Origin: Pseudevernia furfuracea
Taxonomy: Eukaryota; Ascomycota; Lecanoromycetes; Lecanorales; Parmeliaceae
Direction: 5' to 3'
Assembly (NCBI GenBank): GCA_022315425.1
Contig: JAIUPT010000042.1
Coordinates: 1 to 64,000 of the forward strand
DNA: 64,000 nt
Position 1 is the first letter of the stretch; each line of letters opens with the position of its first letter. The translations under genes were made by a program, and so were the position numbers. Positions 22,701 to 33,177 of this stretch are shown in pieces. The notes under the pieces are model-generated. The model was not told where the DNA came from. It worked only from the letters and a program-made list of their open reading frames with translations, and made no database searches.

Positions 22701-25700
22701 TTCCCTGGCTTCAAAGGCTGAAGGTGTGCCCCTTGGTAGAGGTACGAGCTTTGACTGATTTCTCTTCTAGGCTGAAGGCCTTACAGAGATGCCCGCCGCG
22801 ACGTACCTTCTCATGGCACTGGAGGCTGCTCGTCAGGTTTCTGGCAATACAATTTCTGACGCTCATTCAACTCGCATATGCAATGTCCAATTCGAGCAAC
22901 ATTTACCACTTTCTGTCTTCCTCGGTACGGATACCGCAGTGGAAATTCAATTGATTGCTAGACAGATGGATGAGTCGAACTTCACATTCGAGATATTCTC
23001 CCAGAATTCAGTCGACGAAGACTCATGGACCAGGCACTGCCACGGCAACTTTGAGACGCAAGCTATTGCACAGTGGGGTGCTCTCAATTGTCAGAATCTC
23101 ATTCATGACCAAGCATTGATAGAACAGGCGCAAACATCAAGACGTAGCGTGGGAGAGGGTTTAAGCAACCTCAAGCTAAGCCGGGAAGGCTCATCCGGAG
23201 AATTCAAACGCGCTCCAGACACTGTTGAGACTTACGTTGTCCATCCCTCGACCTTGAATTCTATCCTGGAATTACCCCCGATGTCATTCTTGGGCCAGAA
23301 TCTTCCAGTCGAACACCAGCTCTCTTCGATCGCTTCAATCACGGTGCCGACTCTTCCACTAGGGGCGGAATGCGGGCAGTTTGTCACTCGCGTCAAGCCC
23401 TCAGAGGTCTGCAATGTAGAGGGCGATATTGAGATCAGCCAGTGTGGAAGGATTATCTCATTGAAGGGATTGAGGTATCAAGCTACGAAAGCGATTCCCG
23501 AGAAGCCAGCGCTACATCCTTTGTTCTTCAAACCGGTCCTGCTTCCTGATGTTACCAGGCTATTGGCTGCTGCGCCAATGAGTATCTCACGATGTGCCCA
23601 GTTCTTAACCCACAAGTGGCCCATGTGCGAGATCATGATCAACGACGTCCCCGAGCGCTGTACCATATCCGTCCTAGAAGCCTTTAGTAAGGCCAGTGGC
23701 CAAACAAGATCGTATTTTCGATCCATCAAATGCCTTTCGATTCCGCCAGGTGTTGTGTCAGATCGCATACAGCTGCTCGATGGCTCTGATATGACCAGCA
23801 AGTATCACATGCTCATCGCACAAGATGCCCCTACAACAGTACAGCTGAGGGAGCAGCTACTTCCTGGAGCGTTTTTGTGCATTACAAAGGCCCACATGCA
23901 AGGCTTGAAATCCAACCAAAACGTGTCTCTTGAAGTCGTCTGCGATATCACTGGCTTAGGCTCAGATCCATGGGTCCTTCTCCGCAAAGTTACGGAACCG
24001 CATCCGGCATGTGCAGGTCGAAGAGCCGTACTGTTCACCAATCAGCACGGACTGAGCTCTCTCAATTCTCTCGGGACAATGGAGTTTATTGCGCTAGAGC
24101 CTGCCGCAGTGGTGCATTTCTGCAAACAGAACAGCTTTCCGAAGTTTGATGCTATAGTTATTGACTATCCAGGAAAGTCAGCCATTACCACATGGACCGG
24201 GGGCGTGCTCATGCCTTGGGTGCAAATGCTTCTGAAGTCCGCTAATAGCGTCCTTTGGGTGACACGAAGTAGCAATAAAAGCCCGTTTTCTAGGGTTGCG
24301 GACAGTCTTCTACGCACGTTGCAATCAGAGCAGCCTTCTCTCAAAGTTTCGTGGCTCGTCATAGATGAGATGGCAGACAAGAGTCAGGACGGGTTTGCAT
24401 CCCAGGTCGAACAAGCGTTTGTGCGCATGGTTGAAGGCGAAAATGAGCTGGTGACGAGGACCGGAGAGTCGGGACTTGAGATCTTGCGCTACTTACCTGA
24501 TGACGATCTTTCTGCCGATACAGGCTTGAGCCTTCCTCGAAAAGTGCAAAGCCCTTTAGGCGAAGCGGATTACTCGCTTGGTCTTGCAGCACCCGGGGAG
24601 CCTGCTATATTGTCTTATAAAGCTAGCTCTACACAGTCATTGAGTGGCGATACCATCGAGGTGCTTGTTGAAGCATCGGTAGTAGCTACTGATGCTCTAC
24701 ACATGTTCAATTGTGAAACTAGTATTGATGCCTCTTGGTCTCATTATGGATTGTTCTTCGCTGGAAAAGTACTGAACAGCCAGGACCCAGGACTTCCTTC
24801 TGATTCTCGGGTAGTTGGCTGGCACCCCAATCATACTCATCGCAAGAAAGTAATCGTTCGGTCTTGCGATGCATCTCGATATCCAAGCGCAATGCCGCCT
24901 TCGCAGGCTGCGCCTAGATTTGCATCTATAGCAATTGCGTCCTGTATTGTCGATGGAGTTGCAAGAGCTCGTCAAGGGGAGACCTTTCTACTCGAAGTCC
25001 AAGGTCCGCTCCTGGGTACTATCAAGCAGCTTTGCAAGCGCTTTGGAGCATCTGTGCTTAGTCCTGGCTTCGGATCGAATGCCGATTTTGTTGTCACTGT
25101 CCACGACCTCAAAGGCATCCGCGTCAACGAGAAGCCCATTGGTCTGGACATCTATCTACAGGCGACTCATGGGAGAGCAATGGTACAGCGAAGTTGGGAA
25201 GAACTAGCGGATCTGCCATTACAAATCGATGAGTATGAAATTAAGGACTACAAAGAGGCATTTAACAATGCCAAGCACCCTTGCTCCACCGTCCTCGTCC
25301 ATCGAAACGTAGCAAAAATTGTCGATCATGTGCCTATATACAGGAGAGCGGCGCACATGTTCACAGGGAATGCCAACTACGTAGTGATTGGCGGACTAGG
25401 AGGCCTCGGCCGCTTCATCTGCTCATGGATGGTCGAAAACGGAGCCAAGAACATAACAGTCATATCAAGGAGCGGCGCAGGCACTCTGGAAGCGAGAGAT
25501 GCCATGTCTGCTATGAATGCCTCTGGTGCATCCATTCAATGTATTAAAGCGGATGCCTGTGATCGCAACGCAATCTCCGAGATCCTGTCCAGACTGCGCA
25601 GCAAATGCCCCATCAAAGGCGCCATCAACCTGGCCATGACTCTTGCTGATGCACCAATGGCTACGATGACTCCCGGCGAGTGGGATCATGGCCTCCGTGT

Positions 25701-26642
25701 TAAGATCGACTCTAGCTGGATCTTGCATGAAGAAACATTGCAGGATCGTCTGGATTTCTTCATCCTGTTTTCTTCTATCGCAAGTGTCCTCGGGAACAGA
25801 AGTCAGGGCAATTACAACGTATCTAATACGTTCTTGAATGCATTAGCGGAATACCGGCAGTCGTTAAATCTTCCAGGGATATCTGTAGCATTGGGTGCTA
25901 TGAGTAAGTCCCCCTAACAAATTCAATTCTGCAATTCAACGCAACGGGGATTCCTGACAATTACGATGATACAACTGACACTGGCGTTCCAGCCGACATG
26001 GGAGTCCTCTACAATCTCGGTCAACCGGACATGCTGAGAACACTACGCCGCAGTGGGCTGACTCACCTTACCAGATATCACCTCGCCAAGATCATGGAGG
26101 GCGCAATACTGGAATCTCATCGCCGGGATCGCTCTATGGTACTCACCGGGTTGAACATGTTCGAACGTGAAGCGGATGGAAGCCTTGCCGGTCGGACCGA
26201 TCCTCTATTCTGGATTGATTGGCCTGAATTTGGGCACTTGCAGCAGTACAAGCTTCCAACAGTTGTAGGCGGGAGCAATACTAGTAATGCGGCGCTCAAA
26301 GACCAAGTTGCGGCCATGCGCCACAAAGGAGATACGGAACAAATTAGGGATGTCGTTCGAAATGCCTTCTTGGCCTTCTTATCGCAATTGCTTGGCTTTG
26401 GTGTAGACGTCTTTGATCCCTCACAAGTCCTGACAATGTATGGGATCGATAGTCTGAGTGGGGTTTCGTCCCAGTACTGGTTCCACAAAGGTACGGAGGC
26501 ATTGTGGAAAAAACCGAAGTTTTGTGGCTGACATCAGATTACAGAGCTTGGAGTCAATGTGTCCGCTGGTCAAGTCCTAGGAGGAGACTCGATTGAGGGT
26601 ATCATTGGTAGCGTATTTCAAAAATTGACCCAAGATTCATAA
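19721..26642 (+). CDS. Type I polyketide synthase, highly reducing type with degenerate DH, no MT/ER motifs
   Basis: Seven exons (19721-20108, 20161-20720, 20770-22003, 22053-22723, 22771-25903, 25993-26490, 26545-26642) give about 2193 aa in consistent phase. KS: DTACSSA with catalytic Cys near residue 181, EAHGTGT with His near 316, and SSIGHLEA. AT: FTGQGAQWAQM and GHSSGE with Ser near 624. DH: the hallmark H-x3-G-x4-P is seen as LKAEGLTEMP, so Leu (about 950) replaces the catalytic His. The second motif reads HPSTLNSILEL, so Asn (about 1114) replaces the catalytic Asp. Between DH and KR (about 1200-1800) I find no SAM-binding glycine motif and no ER nucleotide motif. KR: GGLGGLG near 1825 and GNYNVSN with Tyr near 1966 are intact. 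ACP: YGIDSLSGV with Ser near 2149. There is no thioesterase. It would build a chain from malonyl-CoA and can reduce only to the hydroxyl; that is inferred. Confidence 0.9.
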
Positions 26643-26803
26643 GGTGACATGCCCTCATTGTTCTCCCTGAACCAAACCACTGGACAACAAGACTGACTGA
26701 CGAAACCAGTACTCACCTCCGACCTTCCGCCTGATCAGAGTCTTACCTAGCTATCATAACTTCTCATACATAATCTGTCACTCCCAGCGGAACAACTGTC
26801 ATT

Positions 26804-27046
26804 ATGGCGCCCATCCATGCCAAGCCCCGATTCCAGTACCTAGACACCAGCCGAAACCAAATCGAAAGAAAGCTCAGAGAAGCGGCCAGAGCTTCGCGTC
26901 CAGAGTCGCCACTTCTTCATGCCTTGTGCCGCAATGCTGCATACGGTATACTCTCCACGGCCGGTTCCTCAAACCGTGATCAGCATTATGAGATGTCCTT
27001 GGCAATGGTCATACTGTATCGAAGAAGGATCGGCAACCTGAATTGA
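26804..27046 (+). CDS. Possible small protein downstream of the PKS
   Basis: An 80-codon frame (MAPIHAKPRFQYLDTSRNQI...) starting 160 bp after the PKS stop on the same strand. It has a charged, helical composition with no signal peptide and no recognised domain. It may be a real small gene or a chance frame. Confidence 0.25.
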   Translation: MAPIHAKPRFQYLDTSRNQIERKLREAARASRPESPLLHALCRNAAYGILSTAGSSNRDQHYEMSLAMVILYRRRIGNLN

Positions 27047-27942
27047 GCGTTCCCCACAGTTGGTATTTAACACAAGATATATGAATTTCCGCGAACCCGC
27101 GAAGCGAGCGACGCTGAAGAAGGTGCCATACTTGATCCTATATATTCAATCATCAGGCGGGCATTGACCACGTGTTCCTGATTTGTGAGGACTGAGGAGT
27201 TATGGAACGCTGAAACAGCGGCGAATGTTATGCTCTGTCTGAAACCCCGGAGATTTGGTTAGCATCCTTAGGCGAGTCTCTGCCTGAAAATCCCCCACGA
27301 CTACGAGGCCCTCGGGATAGACCGAAGATAGAGGCACGGAATTGAATATGCCTTGCGCTTAGCTGAACGGGCCACTTAGCGCTTGTTTGTTCTATGGACT
27401 CCAACTCGATCATTTATAATTCCCATCTACTTTTCCCCTTTTTTTTCATCTACTCGTATTTTTTTCTAAAATAATCCCAACCCTTTACGAGTTTATAAGT
27501 ACAGAGTCTTTCTTGCATCAGTCTTTACCGAAACTTTCCACTACCGACTAATTAACACGATCGGCAACCTGAGCTTAAGCCTATCTAAATCTGTGAACAA
27601 ATGGTATTTGATCCTTCTGCACACGTGTGTATCCACTTGTGTGATGAGATGATTTTTTCTTTCTTCCAATTTCCACTGATGTACTGCACATCTTTTGTAA
27701 GACAAGATGTTTCAGTGGAGTAGACCTCTACCAAACGTAAGCTGAGTATGTAACATCTCAACATGTGGTCAAACGGTTCGGCAGCATCGCCGAAGGGTCT
27801 TCTCTCTTTCTACGTGGGGGATTCCTTTCTTTTGACTCTTAACAGCACGGTCGGCCTCGTTATTCCTTAACCAATGTCTTCGCTTCACTCGAGTGCAAAA
27901 GGCACGCCTTGACCTTTCAAGTGTTTGGCTTTCACCAACAGT
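27047..27942. other. Spacer before the orphan secreted-protein gene
   Basis: No gene is recognised. The part next to 27943 contains pyrimidine-rich runs (ttttccccttttttttc near 27430) typical of fungal promoters. Confidence 0.4.
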
Positions 27943-30219
27943 ATGCACACGCTCCTTTATGTCTTTACAGTTCTCTTACTCGCTCATTTCATCACCACAT
28001 CTCAAGCACTTGGCTTAGAAGCTCTCACTCCTTGCGCCCTAACAGCATCTAATGGCGCCGTCGTGCAAGCGTACTGCGAAGAAACCATCACTCCTTGCGT
28101 TCTGACAGCCTCGGACGGCGCCATTGTCCAGGCATACTGCGAGCCGAGTTTGGTTGACCAGCCACTCGCTAGCATATCAGCCTTACAGAACGCAACCAGC
28201 ACGACTTCATTCATCCAAATTCTCGGGACCGGCAACTCCCCCCTGCCGACTCCGACTACTGTGAGAACTATAAATTGGAGCAGTCTGTTTTTCGGGGTAT
28301 TTATGTGCTCATCAAACGGCAGACAACAACGCAGCCCGGTGCGCAGGCATCTCCCACCCCTGCGTTCCTCGCAAGTACCGCGCTTCCCGAGGGTCCTTAC
28401 TGCGAATCCGGGTAAGTCCCACCCATATAGATCTCCTCAAGCAGTACAGTCATAACAAGTCTTTCCCTGCAGAGAGGACCCCGACTACAATGTAGGACCC
28501 TTCTGTACCTGTTCCGACGGAAATACGTACACGGAACAGACGCAGGGAACGACGCCGGCTTCGCTTTTCAACCCCTGCCCGTACACATCCGGGTCTACAC
28601 CATCAGTAACAGCGGCCCCCGACATTTCGAACTGTGAGTTCGATGGTCCTGCGAATTGTAGCACAACGACCGATCTCAACATCCAGTCGATCATCAACCA
28701 AGCAAACAGCACCTATGTCAAGGAAGAGATATCCAATTGCAGCACCTTTACCGCCCGCGCTGGCTATCCCGGAGCCAACGGTTACGCTGCCGGTGACAGC
28801 TGCATTGAATACTTCAACATCACGTCTCACATGCTGTGGTGGTGGGACGAGAACCAAGATAATTGCACCAACAATCTGAACGTGGGCTTCGCCAACTGTT
28901 TCTACGACCTAACATGGCAGGGCAACTCGAACTGCTCCGATCTATCGGGAAACTTTTACTGCGCCGAGCCGAACACCAGTTCCTTCAAGGGTGTGAACCA
29001 AACACTCGATTTCTACGTCGCCTGGAACATCTACAACTACGCCGTCTGGTCCTACACCTACTGGACCGCCCTGCAGTACGCCTACAGCTACACGACGGCG
29101 ATGGTCTGGAATGACACTCTCGCCTTTGAGCAAATCAAAGGCTCCTTCCCACTCGGCGAAGAGATCTTGTTCGGAGTCTTGACGTTTGCCCTCGGCATCA
29201 TCAGTCCCAGCGGCTGGGGCAAGACCTTACCCGGAGAAGGAGGGGCCACCGCCGTGGAGACAGCGATCCAAGAAGGGGAGGAGGCAGCTTCCACGGCTAA
29301 GAACCTGCAGGCGTGGATTCTTTCCCACATTTTCGCTCCCCAAGTGCCGGGCGAGTACCTCCTGCGCGCAGCCCAGCAGGCGCCAGGTCTCGTTCATACA
29401 ATATTGGTGCCCGCGGAGACTGGATCCATCGACGCCGCAATCTTTACCTCGGCCGCACTGACCGCACAGCTCACCACGTTCGCTCAGGCTCTGTCGCAGA
29501 TAATCGAGGATGTGGCAGAGAGTGTCCCGAACAACGTCAGCGCCTTCGCCGACTGGACATCCGGGGGCTACTACATGGTGGAGCCGGCCATGTCGGAGCA
29601 AGACATGGTGGGTTACATCAAATGGGGCCTCAACACGTACATCATCTCGCAGATCCTGCAGAACGACAACGTCTTCATCACGCGGCAGGTCGACACGAAC
29701 CCCTACGACCTGCAACACAACTCGAGCTCGGGCAACCTGATGAAGGCCAGCATCCTGGACTGCTCCTACGGCTACAACGACTGGGGCCAATGCGGCGCCT
29801 TCTGGTGGGACTCGACGACCAACGTCGCGTACTCACTCTCCTCCGCCAGCGACCTCTGGAACAACTACTCCTTCGACCTGACCACCATCTTCAACAACAA
29901 CCTCACGACGCCCGAGCTGCTGTTCCTCGGCTCGCAAGCCTGCCAGGACGGCTACAACGCCACCGCCGACGCGGGACCAACCCAGAACCTCGCCAGCGGC
30001 ATGATCGGTCTGGACACGGCGTGTCTGAGCAACATGGCAGTTTGCACGTGGAACCTGGCGAATGGGAGTTATGAATTTGTGGAACCATGGTGTAACACGG
30101 AAGGCTATGCACAGGCGGATTATGATTTTAATGACTGCGCGGCCGATCAGGTGGATGTGCCGATAGGGTATCTTGGGTATTACTTGTTCAACGGCGCGAC
30201 ATGTGAGACTGAAGAGTAG
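27943..30219 (+). CDS. Large orphan secreted Cys-rich protein
   Basis: Three exons (27943-28260, 28323-28411, 28473-30219) give about 717 aa. The start at 27943 yields a signal peptide (MHTLLYVFTVLLLAHFITTS). Residues about 26-67 hold two tandem copies of a 20-residue unit of the type LTPCALTASNGAVVQAYCE. A Thr/Pro-rich linker follows, then a Cys-containing segment (GPFCTCSDGNTY), and a long body rich in Cys, Trp, Tyr and Asn with many N-x-S/T glycosylation sites. Examples are DNCTNNLN, YCAEPNTSS, VWNDT and QACQDGYNAT. There is one hydrophobic stretch (EEILFGVLTFALGIISPSGW) in the middle. No known domain is recognised. The 1.75-kb third exon is visibly GC-rich at third codon positions compared with its surroundings. 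It sits between an intact PKS and a PKS relic on the same strand. Confidence 0.8.
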
Positions 30220-30945
30220 GGGTTTTTGCGCAAGCGAGCGAAACCGTTGCTTTGGGAGTAATGGTTACCGCTAGACCCCAACGACGGCTGGCACCTAAAG
30301 GCTTGGGTGGTATAGAAATTTCCATATAGCTGTCAATAAGACACATTGGCTGCTTTCGGCTGGCGGCTAAAGAAGGAGCGAAGCTCAGCAAAGACCCTGT
30401 TAAGCTCCCCGCGTGGACTCTTCTTGAAGATTTAGTGCAGAACGTCTGCCACGGAGAACACTCCTGCCTTTCACCGGGGTCGCTGCCTGAGATGTCCAGC
30501 GAACGCTTCAGGCATAAAGTCCCATTGTAGGTGATCTTCCACCCCGCACGACGAAGCTTCGTAGAGGCGACAAATCCTTCAGAGAGCGCGTTATCTGGGA
30601 TGCCTCCAATTTTCTCAATGGCAATAAGCAAATGTAGGATTGTGTAGATAGACGAGGGGTGGGAAGGGAAGAGGAGCGAGGGTATCCGTAGAACCTAGTG
30701 AATACCTCAGGGTCCAATGATTTTGGCGCAACTCCCCCACCGCCCTTACGGCGCCAAAAAAGTAAAGGGTATAGACGGCTAGATTGCGCGAGTTGACAAC
30801 TTAGGAGTATGTACTTCACCCGGTCAATTCATATTTACGAGTATGACTTGCCCGGTCTGTATTTGTAAGTTTTCTACGACGGGGTTTGCGGGTTTCTCAT
30901 TACATACTCCGAACGCCATTTCGTTGCACTGCAAAGTGTATTTCT
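30220..30945. other. Spacer, probably PKS relic sequence without recognisable motifs
   Basis: Open frames on the minus strand here have no motifs. The missing N-terminal body of the relic PKS would have lain here if it was ever present; I see no readable KS, AT or KR sequence. Confidence 0.4.
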
Positions 30946-31532
30946 GAGGAGTCAGGCCGTCTTAGCACAAGCATCGAGAAGCCCAGATTCGAACCTCGGT
31001 CCATGACCCCCTCAATAAAAATGAGCTACTGGCTCTTGCCAAAGCCGCTAGCAGTTTCGATCCGAAAGACGGTCATAGTCGGCAAACCATCACTGGGTGT
31101 AGGTTGATCCCAGATCAAGCCTTTCCCTGGTGGGCAGCAGACCCGAGATTCTCGCCTGTCGTGCGCGGCATGCAGAACGCCACCAAGGACGTCGCAACCA
31201 AGGAGACGACCAGATCGGTCAGAGACTCGTTGAAGCGGGTCCAGTCTTTAGTCCAGATTCAGCCAATCATCGAAGAGGCTTTGGCCGAGAAAATAGCGAG
31301 CGTCTCCATGACTCCGAGGGAGGATATCGACCTCAACAAGCCCCTGGCAGCCTACGGCATGGACTCGCTCGTTGCCGTGGAGATAAGAAATTGGATCGCC
31401 AATGAGATAGCTGCGAACATCTCTGCTTTGGATTTCATTGCCATTTCTTTGCTTGCTGGACTCACCAAGGCGGTCATCAGCAAGTCCACATTCATAGGTC
31501 ACAGCGCTATGTCTGCTTCGGCGACAGAATGA
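30946..31532 (+). pseudogene. 3' fragment of a second polyketide synthase (linker plus ACP)
   Basis: An open frame of about 195 codons follows a stop at about 30943 and lacks an ATG start. It begins with the post-KR linker words typical of highly reducing PKSs (REAQIRTSVHDPLNKNELLA, then PWWAADPRFSPVV). It ends with a complete acyl carrier protein (IASVSMTPREDIDLNKPLAA, then YGMDSLVAVEIRNW with the phosphopantetheine Ser). Everything upstream (KS, AT, DH, KR) is missing. It is not part of the intact PKS at 19.7-26.6 kb, which has its own, different ACP (YGIDSLSGVSSQYW) and a stop. It is therefore the remnant of another synthase, on the same strand. A free-standing carrier protein is possible but less likely without a start codon. 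Confidence 0.8.
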
Positions 31533-33177
31533 GCCCCATAGGAGACAATGTGACAAACTTTGGTCGGTCAAGATTTATGATTTCGGAGAGTTGGGCAAGT
31601 AGCGAAGGATCCTGATCGAGACTTCCCATCTACCACGGTGTTAGTCTTCTCATGCTGGCATGGAATGCACATATCAGGCAAACGAGAGGCTATACAAATG
31701 ATGTAAACATGTTTGGGCCATCTCAACGCCAGGACTAGCATGCAAATAGAGGCCTGAACAGGCATATTCTCGTGCCTAAGCGCTGGAAGACCTCCATACT
31801 TCTAGCAGCATCGACCTGGAGTATTGGAAACTGTATCTAGTCACCAGTACTGTGTAGAAGTGCCTGTTCATCGCCAGTGACTGGACAGTAGTAACTGCCT
31901 GCTGTTCACAAGTTCATAGGTAGCAATTGTGACAACTGCATCAAGGATGTTGATCATTCTCACGCCTGAGCTACAAAGGGTAACATCGGTTACGTGAGTG
32001 ACCGTGATCCATTCGACATGCTACTCCTTGCCGCATGCTACCAGCTCGGGCCATAAAGTGCATCTAAATATTCACCAGCAAATGACTCCAGGGGGGGGGG
32101 GGAGGATGGTTGAGAGCACAGTTAGGAAAACAGTTAGCATGTCCATGGTCATTACCGCTTCGATTTCCAATCAACATACAAAAGGCAGGCTTGAAGTATT
32201 GAATTTGGTGTACGTCTGGGAGAGAGTGGTGTCAACGGGTAGATGAAGTGATGGCTTGGTTGTGGAAAGTGTGGGTGAAGGGGTACCTCAGGTAGTGTCG
32301 GTAGTGCTGGGAGGAGGCTTCTATTTCTGTTTTTAGGCTCATTTATTGTACTCTAGCGGCCGAATTTAGGGTTAGGGTTAGGGGCTGGGCATGCGAGCAG
32401 GCACCACTGGTACGCGTAGAGTACTACTCTACCAAATAGAACAGGCTGAGGTTCGATGCAAGTCTCGTGGCCAGGCAGCCATGCGATGCGCATTTATAAC
32501 ATGGCAATACATGGCAATTTTCTTACAATGGCTTAACTCTTGGGTCCAAGAGTTATGAAGGGCAGGTTCAGGGTGTTGGTGGTGTTTAGCAAAGCAGCTT
32601 CGGTATGGAGTACCTCGGCACCATGGGTACGGAGCATGACTGCTCGCGATGCAAGCCCAGACGTGTTCAGTGCTATAAGGTATAAGGTGTATACTCTAAG
32701 ATACCGCCTGAAAGGCTGAAACTACCTTACGCTGAGAAATTGAATTTTAGCGGTAAACTGGTAGATTGGTAAATTGGTACATTGGTACATTTGTGATTGG
32801 TAAATTGAGGCGATGGTCTCTGTGCACGGAGCTGAAACAAAAGAATCGCGCAGCAGCAAGAGCTAGAGCAGTAGTCGGAGTATAGCAGCACATATCAAAC
32901 ACTCGTCTCAGCACTACAAGTACCCGACCCGTATGAATTTAATACTACATCATACATGTAACATATACCTGACCGTAGCTGGTTTGGCGCCAAACAAAGG
33001 GCGGCCAATATTAATACGTATTCACTTGAAGCCAACAAAGAAGAGTATAGTACCACAGTATCACTGGCTTCATCATCTAATACGGTATTAATATTAATGT
33101 ACTCCGTACTGTATCTTGATACATTAATATGAATCGCTTCTACCTCAACTCTCCCTCCCCCTCCGCCATCAGGCGCC
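31533..33177. other. Gene-free spacer with a G tract and telomere-like repeats
   Basis: No gene is recognised. It contains a run of 12 G at 32091-32102, three perfect TTAGGG copies at 32366-32383, and short repeated words such as gattggtaaattggtacattggtac near 32762-32805. Confidence 0.55.
32366..32383 (+). repeat. Interstitial telomere-like (TTAGGG)3
   Basis: Three perfect TTAGGG units, followed by one extra g. TTAGGG is the usual telomere repeat of filamentous ascomycetes. Here it lies inside the contig. Confidence 0.85.

Noticed and set aside
29227..30112. Long frames overlapping the orphan secreted protein in other frames
   Set aside because: High GC3 of the real gene opens the alternative frames; they lack starts, signals and motifs.
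19721..31532. One giant PKS including the 31-kb ACP
   Set aside because: The PKS at 19.7-26.6 kb already ends with its own ACP and a stop, and the secreted-protein gene lies between.
32400..32480. tRNA-like words (tggtagag, ggttcgatgc)
   Set aside because: No acceptor stem or ordered cloverleaf could be built on either strand.
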